64,000 bases of DNA from Winslowiella toletana (GCF_017875465.1 NZ_JAGGMQ010000001.1:2294001-2358000); one strand, 5' to 3'. Shown: positions 55,456 to 64,000, counted from the stretch's first letter. The notes: a model not told the origin generated them from the letters alone. Program-made: numbers and translations.

Positions 55456-55519
55456 TTGCTCACATCGTGAGCGCGATCATAATTTCGCACTCTGCTCCTT
55501 TGCTTTGGAACCGGTTCCA
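55456..55519 (+). promoter_or_regulatory. Promoter and PtxS-type operator of the kgu operon
   Basis: TTGCTC (55456-55461) and CATAAT (55478-55483) at 16-base spacing make a plausible promoter. About 20 bases downstream is a perfect palindrome, TGGAACCGGTTCCA (55506-55519). This differs by one base per arm from the PtxS operator I recall from Pseudomonas (TGAAACCGGTTTCA). Its position just after the start site fits repression. GCTCAC-ATC-GTGAGC overlaps the promoter and is a second small dyad. Confidence 0.65.
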
Positions 55520-55564
55520 TTTAACGTTTTTATAACGTCGAGGCATCCCGTGCCGGAGGAAAGA

Positions 55565-56314
55565 ATGAAAAGAGAAGTGATTGTGGTGATCGCTGCTTAT
55601 GGTCAGCAGCAGGTTAAAGCCGCAGGCGGTCAGCAGGCTTTACTGCCGGTTATTGCCGAAGCGGGCGCCGATGGCGTCGAAATTCGCCGTGAACTGCTGA
55701 GCGCAGAAGAGCTTCAGCGCCTGTCTGAACTGGGCCGCGCGATTAAGCAGCATCAGCTGATCGCCTTTTATTCGGCGCCCGAAGCGCTGTTTATGGACGA
55801 CGGTACGCTGAATCCGCAGCTCGATCAGCGGGTTGATGAAGCCAGCCAGCTTAATGCGCAACTGCTGAAATTCTCACTGGGCAACTATGCGCGCGGTTTT
55901 GATTGTCAGGCGCTGCAACAGCGGCTGGCGGCTTATCCGCTGCATGTGGTGGTGGAAAACGACCAGACCGAATTTGGTCAGCGTCAGCCACTGGAAGATT
56001 TCTTTGCTGATTGCGCCGCGGTGCGGATGCCCAACAGCATGACCTTTGATATGGCCAACTGGCTGTGGGTGGGCGATGACCCGTGCGTGGCGGCCGAAAA
56101 CCTCGGACGCTTTGTCAGCTATGTACATGTGAAAGCTGCCGCCCCCCATCACGACGGCTGGCGCGCTGTGGCGCTCGATGACAGCGACGGATCATGGCGC
56201 GAGCTGCTGAAATTGCTGCCCGCGGATGTGCCACGCGGCATTGAATTTCCACTGGAAGGCGACGACCTGACTGCCGTCACCCGTTACTACGTAAACCTGC
56301 TGCGCGAGGAGTGA
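55565..56314 (+). CDS. kguE: KguE-like sugar phosphate isomerase/epimerase
   Basis: A 249-residue TIM-barrel protein of the xylose isomerase-like (AP endonuclease 2) superfamily, the type called KguE in 2-ketogluconate operons. Features: GADGVEIRREL, the metal-ligand context VVVENDQTEFGQRQPLEDFF, MTFDMANWLWVGDDPC and YVHVKAA. Its exact reaction in ketogluconate use is not established. The ATG has GGAGGAAAG upstream. First of kguE-K-T-D; kguK follows after four bases. Confidence 0.85.
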   Translation: MKREVIVVIAAYGQQQVKAAGGQQALLPVIAEAGADGVEIRRELLSAEELQRLSELGRAIKQHQLIAFYSAPEALFMDDGTLNPQLDQRVDEASQLNAQLLKFSLGNYARGFDCQALQQRLAAYPLHVVVENDQTEFGQRQPLEDFFADCAAVRMPNSMTFDMANWLWVGDDPCVAAENLGRFVSYVHVKAAAPHHDGWRAVALDDSDGSWRELLKLLPADVPRGIEFPLEGDDLTAVTRYYVNLLREE

Positions 56315-56318
56315 TCGC

Positions 56319-57272
56319 ATGACAACCCATACTAACGGCACGCTGGATGCGGTCACCATTGGCGAAGCGATGGCGATGTTTGTCGCGCGCGAAACCGGCG
56401 ATTTGGCGGCGGCAGAGAGTTTTATCAAACGCATTGCTGGCGCGGAGCTGAATGTGGCGATTGGGCTGGCGCGCCTCGGCCTCAACGTAGGCTGGGTCAG
56501 CCGTGTCGGCGATGACTCCTTTGGCCGCTTTACCTGCCAGCAGCTGGATAAAGAGCGGGTCGATCGGCGTCAGGTCACCACAGATAAGCGCTATGCCACC
56601 GGCTTTCAGCTGAAGTCGAAAGTTGATGATGGCTCCGATCCGCTGGTGGAGTACTTCCGCAAAGGCTCCGCCGCCAGCCATCTCTCGGTTGACGATTTTA
56701 ATCGCGACTACTTTGGCGCGGCGCGCCATCTGCATCTGAGTGGCGTTGCCGCCGCGCTTTCCGACAGTTCGCTGGAACTGGCTAAATATGCCGCCAAAGA
56801 GATGCGATCGCTGGGAAAAACGATCTCCTTCGACCCCAATCTGCGCCCGGTGCTGTGGTCCAGCGAACGCGAAATGGTGCAACAGCTTAACCTGCTGGCA
56901 GAGTATGCCGACTGGGTATTACCGGGTGAAAAAGAGGGCAAAATCCTCACCGGCTATAGCCAGCCGGAAGCGATGGCTGACTTCTGGCTCGATAAGGGCG
57001 TGAAGGCGGTGATTATTAAAACCGGCAGTGACGGCGCCTGGTATAAAACTGCGCAAGGCGAGAAAGGCCAGGTCGCCGCCGTCAGAGTGGAAAACGTAGT
57101 GGATACCGTTGGCGCAGGCGATGGCTTTGCGGTTGGCGTTATCAGCGCGTTACTGGAAGGGAAAACGTTACCGCAGGCGATTAAGCGCGGCAACAAAATC
57201 GGTTCACTGGCGATTCAGGTGATCGGCGACAGCGAAGGGCTGCCGACGCGCGCTGAGCTTGGCGACGATTAA
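56319..57272 (+). CDS. kguK: 2-ketogluconate kinase (PfkB family)
   Basis: A 317-residue PfkB-family sugar kinase that should phosphorylate 2-keto-D-gluconate to its 6-phosphate. Signatures: GAELNVAIGLARLGLNVGWVSRVGDDSFGRF near the N terminus, FDPNLRPVLW, and the ATP/anion-hole motif VVDTVGAGDGFAVGVISALLEG with catalytic Asp. The related KdgK (2-keto-3-deoxygluconate kinase) has a similar sequence; operon context favours KguK. Part of the four-gene kgu operon. Confidence 0.85.
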   Translation: MTTHTNGTLDAVTIGEAMAMFVARETGDLAAAESFIKRIAGAELNVAIGLARLGLNVGWVSRVGDDSFGRFTCQQLDKERVDRRQVTTDKRYATGFQLKSKVDDGSDPLVEYFRKGSAASHLSVDDFNRDYFGAARHLHLSGVAAALSDSSLELAKYAAKEMRSLGKTISFDPNLRPVLWSSEREMVQQLNLLAEYADWVLPGEKEGKILTGYSQPEAMADFWLDKGVKAVIIKTGSDGAWYKTAQGEKGQVAAVRVENVVDTVGAGDGFAVGVISALLEGKTLPQAIKRGNKIGSLAIQVIGDSEGLPTRAELGDD

Positions 57273-57363
57273 CGTCACCGTGAATTGTCGTGCCCTGCAA
57301 ATAACGAAATCGCATCGATCTCCCTGAGAGCAGAATGCGGCCACCTCAACAGAGGATAACATT

Positions 57364-58647
57364 ATGAAGAAACACACGATCGCGCCTAAACGCTGGTGGT
57401 ACATCATGCCCATCGTGTTTATCACCTACAGCCTGGCGTATCTCGACCGCGCGAACTTCAGCTTCGCCTCCGCGGCAGGCATCAATGACGATTTAGGCAT
57501 TACCAAGGGCATGTCATCGCTGCTGGGCGCCCTGTTCTTCCTCGGCTATTTCTTTTTCCAGATCCCCGGCGCAATTTATGCTGAACGCCGTAGTGTGAAA
57601 AAGCTGATTTTCTGGTGTTTGATTCTGTGGGGTGGCTGCGCGTCCCTGACCGGGGTGGTCAGCAATATTCCGATGCTGGCCGCTATCCGCTTTGTGCTTG
57701 GCGTGGTGGAAGCCGCAGTCATGCCGGCGATGCTGATTTATATCAGTAACTGGTTTACTAAATCGGAGCGCTCGCGCGCCAATACCTTCCTGATCCTCGG
57801 TAATCCGGTGACAGTGCTGTGGATGTCGGTGGTTTCCGGTTATCTGATTGAATCCTTCGGCTGGCGCGAAATGTTTATCTTTGAAGGCATTCCGGCAGTG
57901 GTCTGGGCGGTCGCCTGGTGGTTTATGGTGCAGGATAAGCCGGCACAGGCCAAATGGCTGAGTGATGAAGAGAAAGCGGCGCTACAGGCGGAGCTGAAAA
58001 GAGAGCAGGAGAGCATCAAAGCGGTGCCGAACTATCGCGCCGCGTTTAAATCGCGCAATGTGATCCTGCTGTGTATGCAGTATTTCGCCTGGAGCATCGG
58101 GGTTTATGGTTTCGTGCTGTGGTTGCCATCAATACTGCGTAACGGCACACAAATGGGTATGGTAGAAGCAGGCTGGCTCTCAGCGGTGCCTTATCTGGCG
58201 GCAACCATTGCGATGATCGTTGTCTCCTGGGCGTCGGATAAGTTACAGAACCGCAAACTGTTTGTCTGGCCGTTACTGTTAATTGGCGCACTGGCGTTTT
58301 TAGGTTCTTATCTGGTCGGGCCGGGTCATTTCTGGATCTCCTATGCCCTGCTGGTGATTGCCGGCGCCGCGATGTACGCCCCGTATGGCCCGTTCTTCGC
58401 CATTATTCCGGAGATGTTGCCACGCAATGTATCCGGGGGCGCGATGGCGCTGATTAACAGCATGGGAGCACTGGGTTCCTTTACCGGCTCATGGTTTGTT
58501 GGCTATCTTAATGGCGCCACCGGCAGCCCGTCAGCCTCCTACATCTTTATGGGCGCTGCGCTGCTGGTTGCGGTCTGGCTTACGCTTATTGTTAAACCCG
58601 CCGGTGATCAACAGCCAGCGGTCGGCCCGGGCGCAAAACACGCCTGA
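57364..58647 (+). CDS. kguT: 2-ketogluconate transporter, MFS anion:cation symporter type
   Basis: A 427-residue major facilitator of the ACS family (GudP/ExuT/KguT-like) with 12 hydrophobic segments. Family motifs: [66 protein letters not shown] and [23 protein letters not shown]. The cytosolic loop between TM6 and TM7 is long and charged. It imports a sugar acid, most likely 2-ketogluconate given the flanking kinase and reductase. AGAGGA precedes the ATG. Confidence 0.87.
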   Translation: MKKHTIAPKRWWYIMPIVFITYSLAYLDRANFSFASAAGINDDLGITKGMSSLLGALFFLGYFFFQIPGAIYAERRSVKKLIFWCLILWGGCASLTGVVSNIPMLAAIRFVLGVVEAAVMPAMLIYISNWFTKSERSRANTFLILGNPVTVLWMSVVSGYLIESFGWREMFIFEGIPAVVWAVAWWFMVQDKPAQAKWLSDEEKAALQAELKREQESIKAVPNYRAAFKSRNVILLCMQYFAWSIGVYGFVLWLPSILRNGTQMGMVEAGWLSAVPYLAATIAMIVVSWASDKLQNRKLFVWPLLLIGALAFLGSYLVGPGHFWISYALLVIAGAAMYAPYGPFFAIIPEMLPRNVSGGAMALINSMGALGSFTGSWFVGYLNGATGSPSASYIFMGAALLVAVWLTLIVKPAGDQQPAVGPGAKHA

Positions 58648-58720
58648 AAGCGGCCCCGTGGTTAACATTATCCAGGGCGGCAAACTTGCCGCCCAACATG
58701 CTTTTAACAGGGAGACACGC

Positions 58721-59695
58721 ATGAAACCTTCAGTGGTGCTGTATAAGTCCTTACCTGACGATTTACGCCAGCGTCTTGACCAACACTTTTCCGTCACCGA
58801 AATCAGCGGTCTGACGCCAGAAAATATCGCGAAATATGCCGATGTGCTGCAATCAGCGGAAGGCATTCTCGGTTCCGGCGGCAAAGTGGACGGCGAGTTT
58901 CTGGCGAAAGCGCCAAAACTGCGCGCGGCGTCGACCGTTTCAGTGGGCTATGACAATTTTGACGTTGATGCGCTGAATCAGCGCGGTGTGGTGCTGATGC
59001 ATACGCCAACCGTGCTGACCGAAACCGTGGCGGACACCATGATGGCGCTGGTGCTGGCATCCGCCCGCCGCGTGGTGGACGTTGCGGAGCGGGTGAAAGC
59101 TGGCGAATGGCAGAGCAGCGTCGGGCCGGACTGGTTCGGCATCGATGTGCATCATAAAAAACTGGGGATTCTGGGGATGGGTCGTATCGGCCTGGCGCTG
59201 GCGCAGCGCGCCCACTTCGGTTTTAGCATGCCGATTCTGTATAACGCGCGTAAGCATCATGAAGAAGCGGAACAGCGCTTTGACGCCCAGTACTGCGATC
59301 TTGATACGCTGCTGAAAGAGTCCGATTTCCTCTGTATCAGCCTGCCGCTGACCGAGCAGACTCATCATCTGATTGGCCGTGAGCAGCTGGCGAAAATGAA
59401 ACCGAGCGCGATTCTGATTAATGCCGGACGTGGCCCGGTGGTTGATGAGCAGGCGCTGATCGCCGCGCTGAAAGATGGCACTATCTATGCCGCTGGTCTT
59501 GACGTCTTTGAACAGGAACCGCTGCCGGCCAGCTCTCCGCTGCTGAAGCTGCCAAATGTGGTGGCGCTGCCGCATATCGGCTCCGCTACCCATGAGACAC
59601 GTTATGGTATGGCGAAAGATGCGGTAGATAACCTGATCGCCGCGCTGACCGGTAAAGTTGAGAAGAACTGCGTTAACCCTCAGCTGTTGAAATAA
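58721..59695 (+). CDS. ghrB: 2-ketogluconate-6-phosphate/hydroxypyruvate reductase (GhrB/KguD)
   Basis: A 324-residue D-2-hydroxyacid dehydrogenase, the same length as E. coli GhrB and near-identical over long blocks ([54 protein letters not shown]). Catalytic Arg in [10 protein letters not shown], Glu in DVFEQEPLP and His in PHIGSAT. As last gene of the kgu operon it should reduce 2-keto-6-phosphogluconate to 6-phosphogluconate, feeding the pentose phosphate pathway; the E. coli enzyme also reduces glyoxylate and hydroxypyruvate. ATG 58721 has AGGGAGA upstream; the frame extends back into kguT without support. Confidence 0.92.
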   Translation: MKPSVVLYKSLPDDLRQRLDQHFSVTEISGLTPENIAKYADVLQSAEGILGSGGKVDGEFLAKAPKLRAASTVSVGYDNFDVDALNQRGVVLMHTPTVLTETVADTMMALVLASARRVVDVAERVKAGEWQSSVGPDWFGIDVHHKKLGILGMGRIGLALAQRAHFGFSMPILYNARKHHEEAEQRFDAQYCDLDTLLKESDFLCISLPLTEQTHHLIGREQLAKMKPSAILINAGRGPVVDEQALIAALKDGTIYAAGLDVFEQEPLPASSPLLKLPNVVALPHIGSATHETRYGMAKDAVDNLIAALTGKVEKNCVNPQLLK

Positions 59696-59704
59696 TGCTG
59701 TCAG

Positions 59705-59858
59705 CGGGCGGCGAGAACGCTGCCATTACGTGCGGTGCAAATCCGTATCACGGGCGGCGAGAACGCCGCCCCTACATTAATTAAGCGTAGGGGCGGCGTT
59801 CTCGCCGCCCGTCCCGATAATTTCCACGATATGTCATAACGGCGTTTTCTCGGCCCGC
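59705..59858. repeat. Cluster of three to four REP palindromes (BIME)
   Basis: Units at 59705-59728 (degenerate, ends ATTAC), 59752-59775 (ends CTAC) and 59787-59811 (starts GTAG), plus a worn copy near 59837-59858. The middle two face each other around an AT-rich spacer. The cluster follows ghrB and precedes avtA; it is the densest REP array in the window. Confidence 0.85.
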
Positions 59859-59962
59859 GCCCATCCGCGAAGTTCACATCCCGCCACACGATAGCCATTG
59901 CACCCCTTTTAGCGCGGCGTTATGGTGATTGACCCTTTGCGATAACAAATGATTTACACGTT

Positions 59963-61216
59963 ATGACCTTTTCGGCTTTTGGTGACAAATTTACACGCCA
60001 TTCAGGCATTGCCCGCCTGATGGAAGATATGGGCGAAGGTTTACGCACGCCTGGTGCGGTAATGCTGGGCGGCGGTAATCCGGCGCAAATTCCGGCAATG
60101 AATGACTACTTTCAGCAGTTACTGCAACAGATGCATGATGAAGGCAAACTGACCGACGCGCTGTGCAACTATGATGGTCCACGCGGCAAAGCGGTGCTGC
60201 TGGATGCGCTGGCGGAGATGCTGCGCGAAGAGCTGGGCTGGCAGATTTCGCCGCAAAATATCGCCCTGACCAACGGCAGCCAGAGCGCGTTTTTCTATCT
60301 GTTTAACCTGTATGCCGGTCGCCGTGCCGACGGCAGTAAAAAGCGCGTGCTGTTTCCGCTGGCGCCAGAATATCTCGGCTATGCCGATGCTGGCCTCGAT
60401 GAAGATCTGTTTGTTTCGGCAAAGCCCAATATCGAACTGCTGCCGGAAGGACAGTTTAAATACCACGTCGATTTCGAGCATTTGCAGATCACCGACGATA
60501 CCGGCTTAATCTGCGTCTCACGCCCGACCAATCCCACCGGTAATGTGATTACCGACGAAGAGTTGATGAAACTCGATGTGCTGGCGCAACAGCACGATAT
60601 TCCGCTGCTGATCGATAACGCTTACGGCGTGCCGTTCCCGGGGATTATTTTTAGCGAAGTACGCCCGCTGTGGAATCCGAATATTATCCTGTACATGAGC
60701 CTGTCGAAACTGGGCCTGCCGGGCTCACGCTGCGGCATTATTATTGCCGATGAGAAAGTGATCTCCGCGATCAGCAATATGAATGGCATTATCAGCCTCG
60801 CGCCGGGCAGTATCGGACCGGCTATCGCCACCGAGATGATTAAGCGTGGCGATCTGTTACGCCTGTCTGAACAGGTGATTAAACCTTTTTATCAGCAGCG
60901 CGTTAAACAGACGATTGCAGTTATTCGTCGCTATCTACCCGAAAATCGCTGCCTGATTCATAAACCGGAAGGGGCGATTTTTCTCTGGTTGTGGTTTCAG
61001 GATCTGCCGATTAGCACCGAACTGCTCTATCAGCGCCTGAAGCAGCGTGGCGTACTGATGGTGCCCGGCCACTTCTTCTTCCCCGGACTGGAACATGAAT
61101 GGCCGCACACCCACCAGTGCATGCGCATGAACTATGTGCCGGACAGCGAGACGATTGAGAAAGGCATCCGTATTCTGGCGGAAGAGATTGAGCGCGCACA
61201 CGCGGAAACAGTATAA
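59963..61216 (+). CDS. avtA: Valine--pyruvate aminotransferase
   Basis: PLP enzyme exchanging amino groups between valine (or alanine) and 2-ketoisovalerate/pyruvate. It has 417 residues as in E. coli AvtA. Motifs: MLGGGNPAQIPAMNDYF, YDGPRGKAVLLDALAEML, SRPTNPTGNVITDEEL, DNAYGVPFPGIIF and the Schiff-base Lys in YMSLSKLGLPGSRCGIII. The start has only a poor ribosome site. It is convergent with the MocR-type gene, and a REP element fills the 31-base gap. Confidence 0.95.
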   Translation: MTFSAFGDKFTRHSGIARLMEDMGEGLRTPGAVMLGGGNPAQIPAMNDYFQQLLQQMHDEGKLTDALCNYDGPRGKAVLLDALAEMLREELGWQISPQNIALTNGSQSAFFYLFNLYAGRRADGSKKRVLFPLAPEYLGYADAGLDEDLFVSAKPNIELLPEGQFKYHVDFEHLQITDDTGLICVSRPTNPTGNVITDEELMKLDVLAQQHDIPLLIDNAYGVPFPGIIFSEVRPLWNPNIILYMSLSKLGLPGSRCGIIIADEKVISAISNMNGIISLAPGSIGPAIATEMIKRGDLLRLSEQVIKPFYQQRVKQTIAVIRRYLPENRCLIHKPEGAIFLWLWFQDLPISTELLYQRLKQRGVLMVPGHFFFPGLEHEWPHTHQCMRMNYVPDSETIEKGIRILAEEIERAHAETV

Positions 61217-61227
61217 ATTGCCAGCAC

Positions 61228-61251
61228 GGGCGGCGAGAACGCCGCCCCTAC
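61228..61251 (-). repeat. REP palindrome overlapping the MocR-type stop codon
   Basis: A full-length unit (stem GGGCGGCG/CGCCGCCC) whose terminal tag reads GTAG on the minus strand at 61248-61251. Bases TAG of that tag are the stop codon of the regulator gene. Confidence 0.85.
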
Positions 61252-62693
61252 ATTTCAACCAATGACTGCGAACACCACTGCGCCAGCTGTTTAATCGCCT
61301 GCTCTACTTCTTCATTCCAGCCAAAACCGGCATTCAGCCGGAAACAGTGGTCATAGCGATGATCGGTGGCAAAAATATGGCCTGGCGCAATGCCAATCCC
61401 GGCATTACGCGCCTTGATAAACAGCGCCCGCACATTCAACGCCTGCGGCGGCATTTCGACCCATAACACATAGCCACCTTCCGGATCCGAAACCCGGGTG
61501 CCTGCCGGGAAATAGCGCAGCACCGCGCGGCGCATATGGCTAATCTGATTCGCCAGTTCACGGCGTAATTTGCGCAGATGGGCATCGTAGCCGCCATTAC
61601 GCAGCAGCTCGGCGATAGCCGCCTGCGACAGCACCGAAGTGCCCATCGTCGAGGTATATTTTAGCGAAGCGATTTTGCGCATATAGTTGCTGCTGCATAC
61701 CCAGCCAATACGGATCCCCGGCGCGACGGTTTTCGAGAATCCGCTGCACAGAATCGCATTCGGGCTAAAGGCGCGCATCGGAAAAGGACGGCGTTCACCA
61801 AAAGCGGTATCACCAAAAATATCATCCTCAATAATAATCACGTCATTTTCATCCGCCTGACGGGCAATATAGGCTTTCTGTTCGTTGGGAATACTTTTTC
61901 CCAGCGGGTTATTAATATTCGCCAGCGTGACAAATGCTTTTACCGCTTTGCGTTTAAATAATGCGGTTAATTTCTCCACGTGAATATAACCTTCCGGTCC
62001 GGCCTCCACTTCAATCACGCGTAAATCTAAATTATGCAGCATTTGCAGCAGCACAAAATAGCAGGGAGATTCCACCGCCACCACATCGCCGGGCTTTACC
62101 GTGGCGCGTAAAGAGAGCGAGAGGGCTTCAATACAGCCATTGGTAATCAGAATATCGTCAGGATTAATATTGCAGCCATAATCAATGGCGCGCCGGGCAA
62201 TTTCAGCTTTAAGCGGCGAATAGCCGGTGCCTTTCACCGTATTTCCCAGCAGGAAGGGTTTGGTATAACCCATCTGGCGCATCAGCAGACCAATCTTTTT
62301 GATCGGATAGAGTGAGCTGGCGCCGTTCGCCAGATCGAGCCGGATACGACAGTCGGTGCCCACCATCGCCAGATGCAGTTCAGTCTGCTCATCCAGTGGC
62401 GCAATCTCGCGCGACTGCTCCGGCAGCGCCAGTTTATCGCGCTGCGGCCGGGTTAATGGCGCGACAAAGAATCCCGATTTGGGTCTGGCCACCGCGTAAT
62501 GCTCATCCTCCAGCGAACGCAGCGTTTTTAGCGCCGTCGTCAGGCTGACACTGTACTGGGTTGCCAGTGTGCGCACAGAAGGCAAACGGGTATCGGGCGG
62601 CAGCGTACCATCGTGGATTGCCTGTTTAATCTGCTCGGCAATCTGGCGGTAACGGCTTCCCTGACTCTCCTGATCTGTTCCAGCAATGGACAT
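61248..62693 (-). CDS. MocR-type regulator: GntR winged helix fused to an aminotransferase domain
   Basis: A 481-residue regulator. Residues about 10-75 form a GntR-type winged helix (YRQIAEQIKQAIHDGTLPPDTRLPSVRTLATQYSVSLTTALKTLRSLEDE). The remainder is a fold type I aminotransferase-like domain with the PLP lysine in CSGFSKTVAPGIRIGW and the Asp/Asn contacts in ITNGCIEALSLSLRA and IIIEDDIFGD. MocR proteins bind PLP or PLP-amino-acid adducts and usually control neighbouring genes. Start 62693 was chosen (GGGGTGG upstream); ATGs at 62726 and 62732 are alternatives. It is divergent from the PP-loop gene with a perfect dyad between. Its TAG stop lies in a REP element. Confidence 0.88.
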   Translation of the reverse strand: MSIAGTDQESQGSRYRQIAEQIKQAIHDGTLPPDTRLPSVRTLATQYSVSLTTALKTLRSLEDEHYAVARPKSGFFVAPLTRPQRDKLALPEQSREIAPLDEQTELHLAMVGTDCRIRLDLANGASSLYPIKKIGLLMRQMGYTKPFLLGNTVKGTGYSPLKAEIARRAIDYGCNINPDDILITNGCIEALSLSLRATVKPGDVVAVESPCYFVLLQMLHNLDLRVIEVEAGPEGYIHVEKLTALFKRKAVKAFVTLANINNPLGKSIPNEQKAYIARQADENDVIIIEDDIFGDTAFGERRPFPMRAFSPNAILCSGFSKTVAPGIRIGWVCSSNYMRKIASLKYTSTMGTSVLSQAAIAELLRNGGYDAHLRKLRRELANQISHMRRAVLRYFPAGTRVSDPEGGYVLWVEMPPQALNVRALFIKARNAGIGIAPGHIFATDHRYDHCFRLNAGFGWNEEVEQAIKQLAQWCSQSLVEM

Positions 62694-62741
62694 CTGTTCC
62701 ACCCCATATCGATCTGATCTGTACATATTCATGAGATTACT

Positions 62742-62763
62742 TTGATAGTAGTTTAACTATCAA
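62742..62763. promoter_or_regulatory. Perfect dyad, candidate MocR operator
   Basis: TTGATAGT (62742-62749) and ACTATCAA (62756-62763) form a perfect inverted repeat with six bases between, in the 201-base gap between the divergent MocR-type and PP-loop genes. Size and position fit an operator controlling both. Confidence 0.6.
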
Positions 62764-62894
62764 GCGCTTAACAATAATGAATTTGAATCACAGGTTTTCG
62801 GGTAACTTTGCGGTTTTTTTGGACGAGGACGCACTTAATTGCATCCCCCCATTCGGGGCAACCCTGTATTTATTTTCCAAAGGAAAAAGGCAAA

Positions 62895-64000
62895 ATGAAT
62901 AACCTTTCTGTGATGATGAAAGATATAGAAACATATCTTTCTGAAGCAATTATTATGTCAGCCAGGCAGTGTGCAAAACGTTTAATCCTTTCCCTTCCCG
63001 ATCAAGTTAACATCAGCAATAACAAAGTATTACTTGCTTATGGCGGCGGCAAAGACAGCAGCTATATGGTGGCATGGGTACGCTATATTCAGGGTTTACT
63101 CTGGCAGGAAAAAGGCGAAACCTTTCGTTTACGCATCAGCACCAACCGCCATGCCGGTATGAATGACCAGGTCATGGCAAATATTGACCGCGTCTATCAG
63201 GCATTAAATATTTATGATGATGATTACGTCGAATGTTTACTGACCGATGGTTTATTAATTCGCCGCTTCGCGCGCGATTTACCGATGCCCGATTCCGTGC
63301 GCCGTCAGAATCGCACCGATGTGCTGATGAATGGCCACCGTTTTCAGGCCGATGCCCGCTCCACCTTCTGTAACGCCTGCAACCTTAGCATGGTCAACTC
63401 GTTTGGCCTCGCCGCTCACTATGATGGCGGCGTGGATATTATTATTACCGGCGACTCCCCGGAAGAGCAGACCGCCTATCTCGCCTGGGCGCGCCACCTC
63501 TCACGCCTGTTTGACGCGCCGGAAGTGGCCAGAGGGCGCGGTTTCTCCGGCTTTCTGCAGACGCTGGATGGCGTGGCGGAGCGCTACTTCAGCCATATTT
63601 ATGGCGCGGACAATATCACCCCGGCCCATCGTATTACCCACCAGCTGCCGCGCGACCCGCTGTTTTTTAATATCTATCAGGACACCGCCTATGAGGCGGG
63701 GGAACACTGGGCATTGCTTAGCGAGTTTATGCAGTTCCGTTTTGACGAACTGATGTTCAGTTTTTCCGAATCCGACTGCGGTAACCCGACGCTGATGGCG
63801 CATATTCGCGGTCTGCGCGCAGAAACCCTGCTGCAACGCAGCTATGGTGAAGGCATTCGCGAATATGTGCGCTTTGCGCTCGGGCTGATGCAGCAGAAGG
63901 ATTTTCCGCCGCATCTGATCGCTGAAATGGCGGCGCGTTATCAGGATGATGACGCCATCGCCGCGCAGCGACAACGTGCGGCACAGTTTGCCCTTGATGC
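62895..64000 (+). CDS. PP-loop ATPase-family protein, runs off the window
   Basis: An open frame of 368 codons from ATG 62895 (AAGGC upstream) that has not ended at base 64000. It carries an N-type ATP pyrophosphatase loop, YGGGKDSS (residues 49-56), and a zinc-knuckle-like pair C159-x2-C162 (STFCNACN), then IIITGDSPEEQTAYLAWARHLSRLF and a later Cys in SESDCGNPT. PP-loop enzymes adenylate a carboxylate or carbonyl oxygen before amide, thio or ring formation. I do not recognise the subfamily. The first 100 codons are AT-richer than the rest. With a dedicated MocR regulator, it may open a biosynthetic or modification cluster lying beyond the window. Confidence 0.8.
   Translation, partial: MNNLSVMMKDIETYLSEAIIMSARQCAKRLILSLPDQVNISNNKVLLAYGGGKDSSYMVAWVRYIQGLLWQEKGETFRLRISTNRHAGMNDQVMANIDRVYQALNIYDDDYVECLLTDGLLIRRFARDLPMPDSVRRQNRTDVLMNGHRFQADARSTFCNACNLSMVNSFGLAAHYDGGVDIIITGDSPEEQTAYLAWARHLSRLFDAPEVARGRGFSGFLQTLDGVAERYFSHIYGADNITPAHRITHQLPRDPLFFNIYQDTAYEAGEHWALLSEFMQFRFDELMFSFSESDCGNPTLMAHIRGLRAETLLQRSYGEGIREYVRFALGLMQQKDFPPHLIAEMAARYQDDDAIAAQRQRAAQFALD

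Noticed and set aside
62846..62858. Attenuator in the leader of the PP-loop gene
   Set aside because: Only a four-base CCCC/GGGG stem is clear, and no leader peptide or T run accompanies it.

Overview
The window is a chromosomal segment of a gammaproteobacterium of the order Enterobacterales. The xylose operons, glyQS, wecH, dnaTC, tag, yiaD, avtA, mtlADR-yibL, sodA and fdhDE all read as close relatives of their E. coli counterparts, with the same lengths and near-identical motifs. The pairing of this backbone with a ptxS/kgu-type 2-ketogluconate operon, and fdhD/fdhE without fdoGHI between them, suggests the Erwiniaceae (Pantoea/Erwinia-like). That genus-level guess is inference.

Layout. 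1-4.2 kb: mannitol operon mtlA (5' end cut by the window) - mtlD - mtlR, then yibL. 4.4-5.5 kb: a CE-clan cysteine protease resembling ElaD/SseL deubiquitinases. 5.5-9.1 kb: a ribose-type sugar ABC importer (minus strand). 9.4-10.5 kb: an AT-rich pair, an unknown protein plus a small lipoprotein, possibly effector and immunity protein. 10.9-12.8 kb: a chemoreceptor with a flagellar sigma-28 promoter. 13.1-16.2 kb: sodA, a class III aminotransferase and a divergent DeoR regulator. 16.2-17.9 kb: an ATPase plus HNH nuclease pair of Septu/PtuAB type, a candidate phage-defence module. 18-20.6 kb: fdhD, fdhE, yibF. 20.6-23.6 kb: glyS-glyQ.

23.9-34.7 kb: an accessory catabolic cluster lying between glyQ and wecH, which are neighbours in E. 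coli. It holds two near-duplicate allantoinase/hydantoinase-like amidohydrolases, a RidA protein, a D-2-hydroxyacid dehydrogenase, an amino-acid-type ABC importer with permease and ATPase fused in one chain, an FMN alpha-hydroxyacid-oxidase relative lacking the family's catalytic His, an NMT1/THI5-like binding protein without signal peptide, a FadR-type regulator and an enolase-superfamily enzyme. Together they look like a pathway that imports and opens a cyclic amide or ureide and processes the resulting keto/hydroxy acid. The substrate is unknown, and this is the strongest candidate for an undescribed system.

34.9-47.2 kb: wecH, an AT-rich DUF3289-DUF943 pair, a GlxA-type regulator with an isochorismatase-like hydrolase, and the complete xylose system (xylBA divergent from xylFGH-xylR). 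47.2-54.2 kb: ampH, dnaC-dnaT, an unknown membrane protein, a GDSL autotransporter esterase, tag and yiaD. 54.3-59.7 kb: a 2-ketogluconate operon (LacI-type PtxS-like regulator, kguE, kguK, kguT, ghrB/kguD) with a perfect palindromic operator. 60-61.2 kb: avtA. 61.2-64 kb: a MocR-type regulator divergent from a PP-loop ATPase gene that runs off the window, with a perfect dyad between them; it may be the edge of a biosynthetic cluster.

A family of short GC-rich palindromes with a GTAG tag (REP/BIME type) lies in at least six intergenic regions, mostly behind gene ends. One copy supplies the stop codon of the MocR gene. No tRNA, rRNA, CRISPR array or transposase gene was recognised.
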